Shown here: one piece after another, positions 6,740 through 12,411 of the stretch
Numbering within the stretch: position 1 is the first letter of the stretch
How the letters are laid out: every line of letters starts with the position of its first letter
Program-made: the position numbers and the translations under genes
The notes under the pieces: generated by a model
Databases searched by the model: none
Told to the model about the DNA's origin: nothing
The model's input: only the letters and a program-made list of their open reading frames with translations
Source: Ardenticatenales bacterium
Lineage (GTDB): Bacteria > Chloroflexota > Anaerolineae > Ardenticatenales > Ardenticatenaceae
Direction: 5' to 3'
DNA: 14,463 nt
NCBI GenBank assembly: GCA_013812995.1
Contig: JACCSL010000044.1
Span: 1-14,463 of the forward strand

Positions 6740-7450
6740 TTAGTGGCTGCGGCGGCGGCTACCTGCACCAAGTGCCATAAATAAAAAATAGAGGAGGGAA
6801 GAGAGTGCCTGGGCAGCGCCTGCCACGTAGGTCAACGCGGCGGCCCGTAGCATATCATTGGCCTGCTTGCGCTCCTCCTCGTTGCGGAGAAGGCCATTGC
6901 TTTCCAGCATCGCCATCGCCCGGGTGCTGGCGTTGAGTTCCACGGGAAGGGTCACGAGGCTGAAGAAGGCCCCACCGCTGAAGGCGAGCACGCCCAGGAT
7001 GGCAAGCCAGGTGCTGCCCACCATCAAGCCTGCGATGAACATCAGGTAGCCCAGGGTGGAGCCGATCTTGAGCAGGGGAACCACGCCGGTGCGAACCTTC
7101 ATCCAGCTATAATTGTCCCGGTCCTGCAACGCGTGCCCTACCTCGTGCGCTGTCACAGCCATCGCCGCGACGCTGGCGCGCTGCCCGATATCGGGGGAGA
7201 GGCGCAGGATATTGCCCTGTGGATCGTAGTGATCGCTCAGTTTCCCCGGCGTGACCTCTAGCCCCACGGTGGGCAATTGCTCCTTGTTCAACAGGAGTTT
7301 GGCGACCTCGAAGCCGCTCATCCCGCTGCCGTTGGGAACCTCGGCATATTTGTTGTAGGTGCTTTGCACGCGCCACTGCGCATACGAGACCAGCAGAAGC
7401 GCAGGAAGGGCCAAAAGTAGATAGAGAGGATCGAAGCCAAAGCCGTTCAT
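6740..7450 (-). CDS. YugP-like zinc-dependent membrane metallopeptidase
   Basis: This 236-residue integral membrane peptidase contains the zincin motif HEVGH (102-106) within VTAHEVGHALQD, so His102 and His106 bind zinc and Glu103 is catalytic. A conserved Glu in LPVELNAS (Glu171) is the probable third ligand. Membrane spans are visible at about 8-24, 124-143, 146-168 and 207-226. This matches the neutral zinc metallopeptidase family typified by B. subtilis YugP, thought to act in membrane-protein quality control. The start at 7450 has GAGGT 5-6 nt upstream. In-frame sequence further 5' is intergenic. It begins a minus-strand cluster with the small stress protein and Yqj-type genes. Confidence 0.93.
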   Translation of the reverse strand: MNGFGFDPLYLLLALPALLLVSYAQWRVQSTYNKYAEVPNGSGMSGFEVAKLLLNKEQLPTVGLEVTPGKLSDHYDPQGNILRLSPDIGQRASVAAMAVTAHEVGHALQDRDNYSWMKVRTGVVPLLKIGSTLGYLMFIAGLMVGSTWLAILGVLAFSGGAFFSLVTLPVELNASTRAMAMLESNGLLRNEEERKQANDMLRAAALTYVAGAAQALSSLLYFLFMALGAGSRRRSH

Positions 7451-7616
7451 TGTTACCTCATTGGTGCCACATTGATGATTCCAGGTTTCCCGCAAAGCAA
7501 GAGCCATGCCAATTGTAGGCAAATGACATGCTGCTTGATAGTTAGCTAGGCAACTTCCTCCCAACCCTCTGGCAACATGATCGCGTTTCCGGCTTTGCCC
7601 TGACCATCTGGGCCTG
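7451..7616 (-). promoter_or_regulatory. Leader/promoter region of the Zn-peptidase gene, abutting the mobile element end
   Basis: This is 166 nt of non-coding DNA between the tnpB stop and the peptidase start. On the minus strand a TACAAT -10-like hexamer (7512-7517) sits inside GCCTACAATTGGC, whose outer GCC/GGC are complementary. No matching -35 at 16-18 bp is convincing. The end of the IS605-like element should lie in the first few tens of bases, so the original promoter may have been displaced by the insertion. Confidence 0.3.
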
Positions 7617-7760
7617 TCAACTACCCCCGGTTAGAAAGCGGGGGCTTGGCTCTAACGCATCGGTTGAGCCGTTCAACGAGGAGCGATAGCCCTCCTCGCC
7701 TAGCACATCTAAGCACAGGCCGGTTGACTGAGCGGCCCGGCGGGCAATGTTACCCGCCGC
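7605..7760 (-). ncRNA. Candidate omega-RNA (reRNA) at the tnpB 3' end
   Basis: On the minus strand the last ~140 nt of tnpB contain three successive stems: CGAGGAG/CTCCTCG (7677-7698), GTTGA/TCAAC (7663-7677) and CCCCCG/CGGGGG (7624-7644), the last overlapping the stop codon region. TnpB guide RNAs are known to come from the tnpB 3' end plus the element end, with the guide read from flanking DNA. The guide here would lie just below 7616. The 5' limit and processing are guesses. Confidence 0.45.
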
Positions 7761-8783
7761 AACAGTGTCAGCATGGCCGGAGAAACCACACTTAACACAG
7801 CAAAACTTGGACTGAGAAGGACGGTTACGCTTATCAATATGCTTGCACTCAGGATTAGGACACTCACGCGACGTGTTACGCGGGTCTACCAGGACAACGG
7901 GAACGCCCGCCAGAAAGCCTTTATAGGTGATTTTGGCGCGTAAATCGTAGAAGCTCCACGAGGCATGTTCTCTCCGTTGGCTTTTCCTAACCGTTACCCT
8001 CTCACGTATGCCCGTCAAGTCTTCAAGGGCGATACCGCGCGAGGTGCCTTTAGCCTTACCAACAAGCTCTGTGGAGATGACGTGATTCACGTCCTTAGCA
8101 AACCGACCTTCCTTGCGCGAGCGCTTCACCAAGAGGCGCGTGGCCGATGTGGTGCCTTTGCTCTGCAAGTGCTGGCGAATCTTGAAGTGACGGGTACGCA
8201 GCCCGTTGACCTTTGCGCCACTGTAGCGCTTCCCGTCACTATCGCTGGCGATGTTCTTAATCCCAAGGTCAACCCCAAGGTACTCGGAAACATCCGCCTG
8301 GGGAGCCTCTTCGACTCGGCACGTCGCATAGAGGTAAAACTTGCCCTTGCGGTACACAAGGTCGCTCTCGCCCCATTGCCCTTGCAAAAGCGCCCGGTGG
8401 TACTCGCCACACACAAAGGGGATGGTCAAGCGCCCGGCTACCGTCCAGATCGTCACCTCGCGTTGTTCGGGCCAGTAGGTGAGCATCCGAGCATCAAAGG
8501 GGATAGCCCCCGTAGGCTTGAAGGTCCGTAGGGTGTCCTTGTCCAACTTGTAGGCATCCTTCACCTTGCCGATGCACCGTACCGCCAGTTGAGCACCTAA
8601 GCCGTATTGCACTTTAACATCGTAATAGACCAACTCATGCAGCTTGAACTGGCTAAAGGTGCGAGTCTCCCATGCCACCGCGCTGATATGGTTGCAGGCG
8701 GCGTTGCCAATGGCGAGCGTCCGCTTTAAGGCGTCGGCTTGCTCTGGCGTGGGGAGTATCTTCAAGGTCGCGGTAAGTTTCAC
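7617..8783 (-). CDS. tnpB: TnpB RNA-guided nuclease (IS200/IS605 family OrfB)
   Basis: This 388-residue protein has an intact TnpB layout. An N-terminal Rec/wedge-type region opens with KLTATLKILPTPEQ. The RuvC-I motif is GVDLGIKN (Asp172), RuvC-II is ALEDLTGI (Glu254) and RuvC-III is HADTVAAGNIARRA (Asp339). A zinc finger lies in between, with CPNPEC (Cys308, Cys313) and CVKCG (Cys329, Cys332). All three acidic residues and the four cysteines are present, so it should be an active RNA-guided DNA endonuclease. The start is a GTG 3 nt after the HTH gene's TAG, with GAGGA overlapping that stop, so translation is coupled. The last codons overlap a terminal hairpin from which the guide RNA is expected to derive. 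Confidence 0.95.
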   Translation of the reverse strand: MKLTATLKILPTPEQADALKRTLAIGNAACNHISAVAWETRTFSQFKLHELVYYDVKVQYGLGAQLAVRCIGKVKDAYKLDKDTLRTFKPTGAIPFDARMLTYWPEQREVTIWTVAGRLTIPFVCGEYHRALLQGQWGESDLVYRKGKFYLYATCRVEEAPQADVSEYLGVDLGIKNIASDSDGKRYSGAKVNGLRTRHFKIRQHLQSKGTTSATRLLVKRSRKEGRFAKDVNHVISTELVGKAKGTSRGIALEDLTGIRERVTVRKSQRREHASWSFYDLRAKITYKGFLAGVPVVLVDPRNTSRECPNPECKHIDKRNRPSQSKFCCVKCGFSGHADTVAAGNIARRAAQSTGLCLDVLGEEGYRSSLNGSTDALEPSPRFLTGGS

Positions 8784-8786
8784 GGG

Positions 8787-9059
8787 CTATTCCTCTTGGG
8801 CCTCTGCCGGGCGATAAGCTATCAAGTCGTGAGCTTCCATCGGGAAACCGCGCCGCCTCATCTCGTCAATAATCGCTGCCCCTGTTTCCAGGTTGAAGCG
8901 GGTAACGTGATTGTTGGCGATGTTGGACATGGTAATGGGGTGGATACCGACCGCTTCAGCCAAGGCCACGATGGAAGGGACTTCCCGCCGTTGTGATTCT
9001 GACCTGCTCTGCTCTAGGGCTTCCATCTGTGCTAAGTATCCCTTGAGGGCGATGTACAT
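8787..9059 (-). CDS. XRE-type helix-turn-helix regulator co-transcribed with tnpB
   Basis: This 90-residue protein is almost entirely one DNA-binding domain. An N-terminal helix (MYIALKGYLAQMEALEQ) is followed by VPSIVALAEAVGIHPITMSN (27-46), a classical Cro/C1-type helix-turn-helix. A segment resembling the XRE ending 'NGKVTRIDLETL' follows (NNHVTRFNLETGAAIIDEMRRRG, 49-71). The start at 9059 is set by AGGAGG (9064-9069). A strong promoter (-10 at 9100-9105) puts the transcript start near 9093, which excludes the upstream in-frame ATGs at 9101 and 9128. It ends 3 nt before tnpB, forming a tight two-gene operon. I infer that it represses this operon and the divergent tnpA promoter. The family is certain enough; the target is inferred. 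Confidence 0.88.
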   Translation of the reverse strand: MYIALKGYLAQMEALEQSRSESQRREVPSIVALAEAVGIHPITMSNIANNHVTRFNLETGAAIIDEMRRRGFPMEAHDLIAYRPAEAQEE

Positions 9060-9099
9060 AGCGCCTCCTGTGTGGGGTTGGGTATCACTCTTGGAAGTC

Positions 9100-9128
9100 A
9101 TTGTATATCCCTTTCCGCTAGATGTCAA
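9100..9128 (-). promoter_or_regulatory. Sigma-70 promoter of the HTH-tnpB operon
   Basis: On the minus strand a perfect TTGACA -35 (9123-9128), an exact 17-bp spacer and TACAAT -10 (9100-9105) are present. Transcription would start near 9093, giving a leader of about 34 nt with an AGGAGG ribosome-binding site. Confidence 0.78.
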
Positions 9129-9146
9129 GCATAATAAGCTAGTATT

Positions 9147-9204
9147 CTAGTACTAAACGCTTGGACTTCTAGCCACAGTCTGTTATACTCTAGTCGTAAA
9201 CGCT
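9147..9204. repeat. Pair of 15-bp direct repeats between divergent promoters (operator candidates)
   Basis: CTAGTACTAAACGCT (9147-9161) and CTAGTCGTAAACGCT (9190-9204) match at 13 of 15 positions and start 43 bp apart, about four helical turns. One copy abuts the -35 and the other follows the -10 of the plus-strand promoter. They are the natural binding sites for the adjacent HTH protein, though this is inference. The second copy also lies in an inverted repeat, CTCTAG...CTAGAG. Confidence 0.5.
9161..9189 (+). promoter_or_regulatory. Sigma-70 promoter pointing toward the tnpA remnant
   Basis: TTGGAC (9161-9166), 17 bp, then TATACT (9184-9189) make a well-formed plus-strand promoter. Transcription would start near 9196. 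The leader to 9272 has no open gene but ends in GAAAGGA, which looks like a ribosome-binding site left behind after the 5' part of tnpA was lost. Confidence 0.6.
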
Positions 9205-9277
9205 AGAGTAACACAGATTGCTCTGGCGGCAACAAAATAGTGAAGGCACCGAGGGGCCAGCCACCAGAAAGGACTAG

Positions 9278-9550
9278 CGTAAGTCTTGCGCAACCACAGG
9301 CCAAGTGGCTTCCCAGGCCGAAATTTCGACACTTCCGGGGTTCTCGGTCAGCGCCTCTTAGATCCCTTTCGGCTTCTTGGTAGCCGTCCAGGGGCATTCC
9401 CGTGGTATTTTCTGTATAAACTTGACGATAGCGAGTAAAAAACCGACGCGAGCAGCTTCAAGTATGCAGAATCGGGCTGTTGCTCCGGGCAGGAAGTCTC
9501 GAAAAATCGAGCGTTTGAGCCTTTCCTGCTCAGGTTGCGCAAGACTTACG
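9278..9550. mobile_element. 273-bp MITE-like element with perfect 18-bp terminal inverted repeats
   Basis: CGTAAGTCTTGCGCAACC (9278-9295) is perfectly repeated in inverse orientation at 9533-9550. Both ends are flanked by CTAG (9274-9277 and 9551-9554), consistent with a 4-bp target duplication of IS5-type transposases, or with TA-type insertion if the repeat is longer. Counting the palindromic flank, the inverted match is 23 bp. The interior has no recognisable transposase; short open frames on both strands look random. It sits where the 5' part of tnpA should be. Confidence 0.72.
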
Positions 9551-9554
9551 CTAG

Positions 9555-9749
9555 TACAGCCCGGCAGAAGTGGCGAGACTCTTTAAGGGGGCAATGTCGC
9601 GGATTCTCAGGCTAGAGTTCCCTACCGAGATAGGGCGCTTTATCTGGCAACAGGGCACCCTTTGGGCACCGTCCTACTATGTCGGCACCGCTGGCAATGT
9701 AAGCGCCGACGTTATCAAGCGGTACATTCTGGAATGCCAACGTATCTGA
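9555..9749 (+). pseudogene. tnpA: 3' remnant of IS200/IS605 Y1 transposase tnpA
   Basis: An open frame of 64 codons encodes the C-terminal half of an IS200-type transposase. It begins YSPAEVARLFKG, continues through a segment typical of these enzymes (LEFPTEIGRF), and ends with the highly characteristic LWAPSYYVGTAGNVSADV and KRYIL. The Tyr in KRYIL (residue 57 of the remnant) is at the expected nucleophile position. The N-terminal half with the HUH metal-binding motif is missing. A TAG and the end of the 273-bp element lie immediately upstream, and nothing to the left of that element resembles it. Family enzymes are usually about 130-155 residues, so roughly 80-90 residues are lost and the protein cannot be active. 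It was missed by ORF-length criteria because it has no start codon. Confidence 0.85.
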
Positions 9750-9765
9750 CAAGCCGCGTATCTAC

Positions 9766-9790
9766 GCCTCCCGGCGTCAAGCCGGGAGGC
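9766..9790. repeat. Perfect 10-bp hairpin downstream of tnpA
   Basis: GCCTCCCGGC and GCCGGGAGGC pair fully around a 5-nt GTCAA loop, 16 nt after the tnpA stop. Subterminal hairpins of this kind are what Y1 transposases recognise at the ends of IS200/IS605 elements. There is no T-run, so a simple terminator is less likely. Confidence 0.7.
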
Positions 9791-9824
9791 AAAACCAACC
9801 ATCTATTTATGAAGATGGGAGGTA

Positions 9825-9870
9825 AGCCCCATTCCTCCCCTGGCTAGAAGCCAGGGGTTTCCTTGGGGCT
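9825..9870. repeat. Nested inverted repeat near the tnpA-side terminus
   Basis: Outer arms AGCCCC (9825-9830) and GGGGCT (9865-9870) enclose a perfect inner hairpin CCCCTGGCT/AGCCAGGGG (9837-9845, 9849-9857) with a 3-nt loop. It probably marks the terminus of the IS605-like element. It may be a second element's end, because the hairpin at 9766-9790 would already suffice for one terminus. Confidence 0.6.
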
Positions 9871-9876
9871 AACGTC

Positions 9877-10167
9877 ATCGGTAACAAATTAAGGAAACTC
9901 ACGGGCTGTCAAATAGGGCACAAATCCCCGTCATTCTGGATACCAAAGGTCGTCTTGGGACCGTCTTGGGACATTCAGAGGCATGATCGCTTAGTTTTTT
10001 TGATCAACAGGGTTTGACCAAGGACGAAACCAGGTGCTTCCAGAAAATCGCGGAAAATACATAGGTAAAGTTTGTGACAAATTGCTTCAGTAAGATGGCA
10101 CTCTTAGAGAGAAATCTTGTTTAATAGTGATTTGACGGTTGGCTCAAAACCTTAACTTCTTACTGAT
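9877..10167. mobile_element. 291-bp MITE-like element with 11-bp target site duplication
   Basis: The exact direct repeat GGGCTAACGTC occurs at 9866-9876 and 10168-10178. Just inside it are imperfect terminal inverted repeats. ATCGGTAAC...TTAAGG (9877-9894) matches the reverse complement of 10150-10167 at 15 of 18 bases, and GTCAAAT at offset 32-38 from each end also matches. An 11-bp duplication with such ends fits the IS4/IS231 group. The interior is AT-richer than its surroundings and encodes no recognisable protein. It includes a tandem CGTCTTGGGAC duplication at 9951-9972. Confidence 0.7.
9951..9972. repeat. Tandem 11-bp duplication CGTCTTGGGAC
   Basis: Two exact, immediately adjacent copies (9951-9961, 9962-9972) lie inside the 291-bp element. 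They may be replication slippage or a paired protein-binding site. Confidence 0.6.
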
Positions 10168-10195
10168 GGGCTAACGTCTATGAAGAAGCCCCAGG

Positions 10196-11239
10196 CTATG
10201 GGATGCCGATGGTGCGGGACTCGTAGCTGGGCAACAGGTCAACGGAGGCGTCACTCACGACGAACTCACGCAGGATCCAGCCGGGCGTGCCATCCTGCAA
10301 GTGGACAAAAATCCACGCGCCATCTGTGCTGCGCGCCAGCGCCTCGAAGGGAATGCTGGGATCATCCACGCGGCTGGCCTCGTCGAAATCCTCGCCCGGT
10401 CCCTGCTGCACATAGACAAATTCGAACTCTTTCAGGTCGATATGCGCTGTGACGCCGCTCGGCTGGACATTCTCCTGCACGGGTAGCTCGTCGAGGGAGT
10501 CGCTCACGACGAACTCGCGCAGAACCCACCCCTGAATGTCACCTGCGGCCACGCCAAAGATCCACTCCCCGTCGGCGCTCTGTCCCTGGGGCTCAAAGGA
10601 AGTGTTCGGCTCGTACACGCGCGCCACATCGGGATAGGCCAGGTCCGGCCCGGAGCGCACAAAGATAAACTCGAACGTCTTGAGGGCGATGATGTTCTCA
10701 GGCTCGCTCGTAGCCACGGCAGTGCTGGAGGGAGAGGGTTGCGTCGTAGGGGCCTCTGCCGGGCTGTCTGCGAGGGCATTCCCGCGCACGACGGGCGTGG
10801 GCTGGCCCAGGGCCACATTCACTGGGCGCAGCGCGATGCGCGAGGAGGTGAGCCAGCCAAGCCCCAGCACGAGCAGGGTCAGGCCGACGAGCCACGGGAT
10901 CCGCGATGTGCCTGACCGGGTGGGTGGCAGAACCGCGGCAGTTGGCGCGGTGGTCTGCGTGCTAGCAGCGAGGTGCGGCACGGCGGGCAGCCGGGTGGTT
11001 GTGGCGAGCTCCCCCGTGGCAGGCGGCATTGGGGAGGGAGCATTGGGGATTGCCAACGTTCGCGTTGACTCCAGATACATATCATTGTAGGCACTCAGAT
11101 TCTGGCAGTCGTGGACCCGCTCGGCATCATCAAAGGCGACCCACTGCCCGGCGGGCATCTGGCGCATGTGGATCGCCTGGCCACAGTGCTTGCACTGTCG
11201 AAAATAGGACTCATTCGCATTTGGGTGTGGCCCCGTCAC
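10196..11239 (-). CDS. Membrane-anchored protein with CxxC head and two SH3b repeats
   Basis: This 347-residue protein has a cytoplasmic N-terminal head with a zinc-ribbon-like CKHC (Cys16, Cys19) and HDC (His43, Cys45). A Pro/Thr/Ala-rich linker (60-112) and one membrane span (about 114-130) follow. Outside the cell, another Pro/Ser/Thr linker (145-180) leads to two bacterial SH3 repeats (about 183-247 and 265-331). The repeats share the pattern F-E-F-(I/V)-(F/Y)-V-x-x-G-P and end alike with GW(V/I)LREFVVSD, so they are recent duplicates. SH3b domains usually bind cell-wall peptides. The start is a GTG at 11239 with GGAGG 6 nt upstream. It lies 43 nt after the recombinase-like gene, probably in its operon. 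The exact ligand is unknown. Confidence 0.87.
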   Translation of the reverse strand: MTGPHPNANESYFRQCKHCGQAIHMRQMPAGQWVAFDDAERVHDCQNLSAYNDMYLESTRTLAIPNAPSPMPPATGELATTTRLPAVPHLAASTQTTAPTAAVLPPTRSGTSRIPWLVGLTLLVLGLGWLTSSRIALRPVNVALGQPTPVVRGNALADSPAEAPTTQPSPSSTAVATSEPENIIALKTFEFIFVRSGPDLAYPDVARVYEPNTSFEPQGQSADGEWIFGVAAGDIQGWVLREFVVSDSLDELPVQENVQPSGVTAHIDLKEFEFVYVQQGPGEDFDEASRVDDPSIPFEALARSTDGAWIFVHLQDGTPGWILREFVVSDASVDLLPSYESRTIGIP

Positions 11240-11282
11240 AATGTCCTCCTTGCCAATTTGAGCATAGCTTCGTGCCTGTATC

Positions 11283-12251
11283 TCACAGCGCGGGCGCGGC
11301 GAGCTGCTCCACGCGCGCGCCGGTCTCGCGCCAGGTAATCTCGCTGAGCCCCAGCTTGCGCCGGATGAGGTCGGGGTCCATCCCCGCGCGACAGTCTCGC
11401 ACGGCGCAGGTCATGCGCACCATCTCGAAGGAGACCTGCTTGCTCAGTCCCGCTGCCTCCGCCAGCCCCTGGAGCACATATTCCAGGTTGCGCGGCGTGC
11501 ATTCAAAGAGATGATCCTCGACCTTGTGCTGCGCGATGTATTCATCGTACACCCTCGGAAAATCCAGCGGTAGCGCCAGCTTGCGCTCCTTCAGGGAATA
11601 GCGCGGGTTGCTGTAGCGGATGTAGACCACGGGCTCTTCCGGGTGGCTGAAATCCAGATGCTCAAGCGCGATGCCGACGGCCTCGCTCTTCTTCATGGCC
11701 GTTTTGAGCAGGAGCGTGAAGAGGAGGTAGGGACGGGCATCGGGCTTCTCCTCGGCGTAGCGCAGGGCCTCGGCGGTAGTGAGTAGCGTCTCTATCTCGT
11801 CATCATAAAGAATCTCGGGCAGCGGGATGCGCACGGGCTCATGGATGAGCGGCGCGGCGGGGTCGCGAACGATGATCTGCTCCTCGTAGAGCCACTTGAA
11901 GAAATTCTTGAGCGAGGTGATGCGCCGCTGGTAGCTCTTGGGCGAGCAGGGCACGTTTCGCCCCTCGCGCAGGTAGACCAGAAAATCGTGCAGCTCCTTT
12001 GTCCCAAACTTGTTGATCGCAGTCGCGCGCCCGTGGAAGCGGGCCATCAAGTTGAGATCGTTGCGAAACGATTTGATGGTGTGGATTGAGAAGCGTTTGA
12101 GCGCCATCCACTCCTCCCACTCACTAATGGCGGAGGCCAGGCTGGACTCGGCGGTGAGCGGCGGGCGGGCAGTGACGGGGGGGCCGAGTTGCCCGCTGGG
12201 GTCGATGTTGAACAGAGGTAATTGCTTGGGGTCTTTGCGCGGCCTCGCCAT
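11283..12251 (-). CDS. Tyrosine recombinase-like (Xer/phage integrase fold) protein lacking catalytic residues
   Basis: This 322-residue protein has the two-domain layout of Xer-type recombinases. The N-terminal SAM-like core-binding domain (about 36-130) includes SYQRRITSLKNFFKWLYEEQII and DPAAPLI. The C-terminal catalytic-type domain (about 143-314) includes LPEILYDDEIETLL. Aligning signature motifs by eye, TGLRxSE reads TAMKKSE (Arg to Lys187) and HxLRH reads EMVRM (276-280; only Arg279 kept). LGH reads LGL, and the nucleophile Tyr position is Gly311. Lys221 (SLKERKLALPL) is kept. Strand transfer is therefore predicted to be impossible, while DNA binding may remain. The start at 12251 has AGGAGG 4-5 nt upstream. 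It is followed by the SH3b gene and divergent from the C25 protease. Confidence 0.88.
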   Translation of the reverse strand: MARPRKDPKQLPLFNIDPSGQLGPPVTARPPLTAESSLASAISEWEEWMALKRFSIHTIKSFRNDLNLMARFHGRATAINKFGTKELHDFLVYLREGRNVPCSPKSYQRRITSLKNFFKWLYEEQIIVRDPAAPLIHEPVRIPLPEILYDDEIETLLTTAEALRYAEEKPDARPYLLFTLLLKTAMKKSEAVGIALEHLDFSHPEEPVVYIRYSNPRYSLKERKLALPLDFPRVYDEYIAQHKVEDHLFECTPRNLEYVLQGLAEAAGLSKQVSFEMVRMTCAVRDCRAGMDPDLIRRKLGLSEITWRETGARVEQLAAPAL

Positions 12252-12288
12252 CTCGCCTCCTGGCTTTTTCGTGTAGAGCAATGTCGAA

Positions 12289-12353
12289 CATCTGTACGAT
12301 ACCGAAATCGCGTGGCGCTGTCAATCCCTTTTTAGAAATACACCTGTACAATA
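12289..12353. promoter_or_regulatory. Divergent control region between recombinase-like and protease genes
   Basis: On the minus strand TTGACA (12319-12324), a 17-bp spacer and TATCGT (12296-12301) form a promoter for the recombinase-like gene. On the plus strand TACAAT (12347-12352) could be the -10 for the protease, but no -35 is evident. Two near-identical 13-mers, CATCTGTACGATA (12289-12301) and CACCTGTACAATA (12341-12353), 11 of 13 matching and 52 bp apart, cover both -10 elements. They could be shared operator sites. Confidence 0.45.
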
Positions 12354-12411
12354 GGCCCCTCACTTCCTTCCCGCTTTGTAGCACTCCTCTGTCACGCAGA
12401 AAGGAAAAGCC

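Larger units (their letters stand above)
7600..9876. mobile_element. IS605-like composite element: remnant tnpA (+) divergent from HTH-tnpB (-)
   Basis: The 3' end of an IS200-type tnpA faces right, and an XRE-like regulator plus tnpB face left. This is the divergent order of IS605 elements, with each gene's 3' end near one terminus. Hairpins typical of such termini occur at both sides: CCCCCG/CGGGGG overlapping the tnpB stop (7624-7644), and GCCTCCCGGC/GCCGGGAGGC (9766-9790) plus CCCCTGGCT/AGCCAGGGG (9837-9857) beyond tnpA. Exact ends cannot be fixed because this family makes no target duplication. The right boundary given is the last base before a second inserted element. With tnpA truncated the element cannot move on its own. 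Confidence 0.65.

Noticed and set aside
9060..9128. Longer start for the HTH regulator at 9128 or 9101
   Set aside because: The TTGACA/TACAAT promoter would start transcription near 9093, after both codons; AGGAGG fits the start at 9059.
9203..9586. Short open frames inside the 273-bp element as a transposase
   Set aside because: Three frames of about 64-69 codons on both strands show no transposase motif and run across the inverted repeats.
9766..9870. CRISPR array or rho-independent terminator
   Set aside because: The two hairpins differ in sequence, there is no repeat-spacer periodicity and no T-run follows; IS200/IS605 terminal hairpins explain them better.
10001..10020. T-run followed by GATC as a terminator for plus-strand transcription
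   Set aside because: The possible stem is only TGATC/GATCA with the T-run in the loop, so it cannot form a normal terminator.
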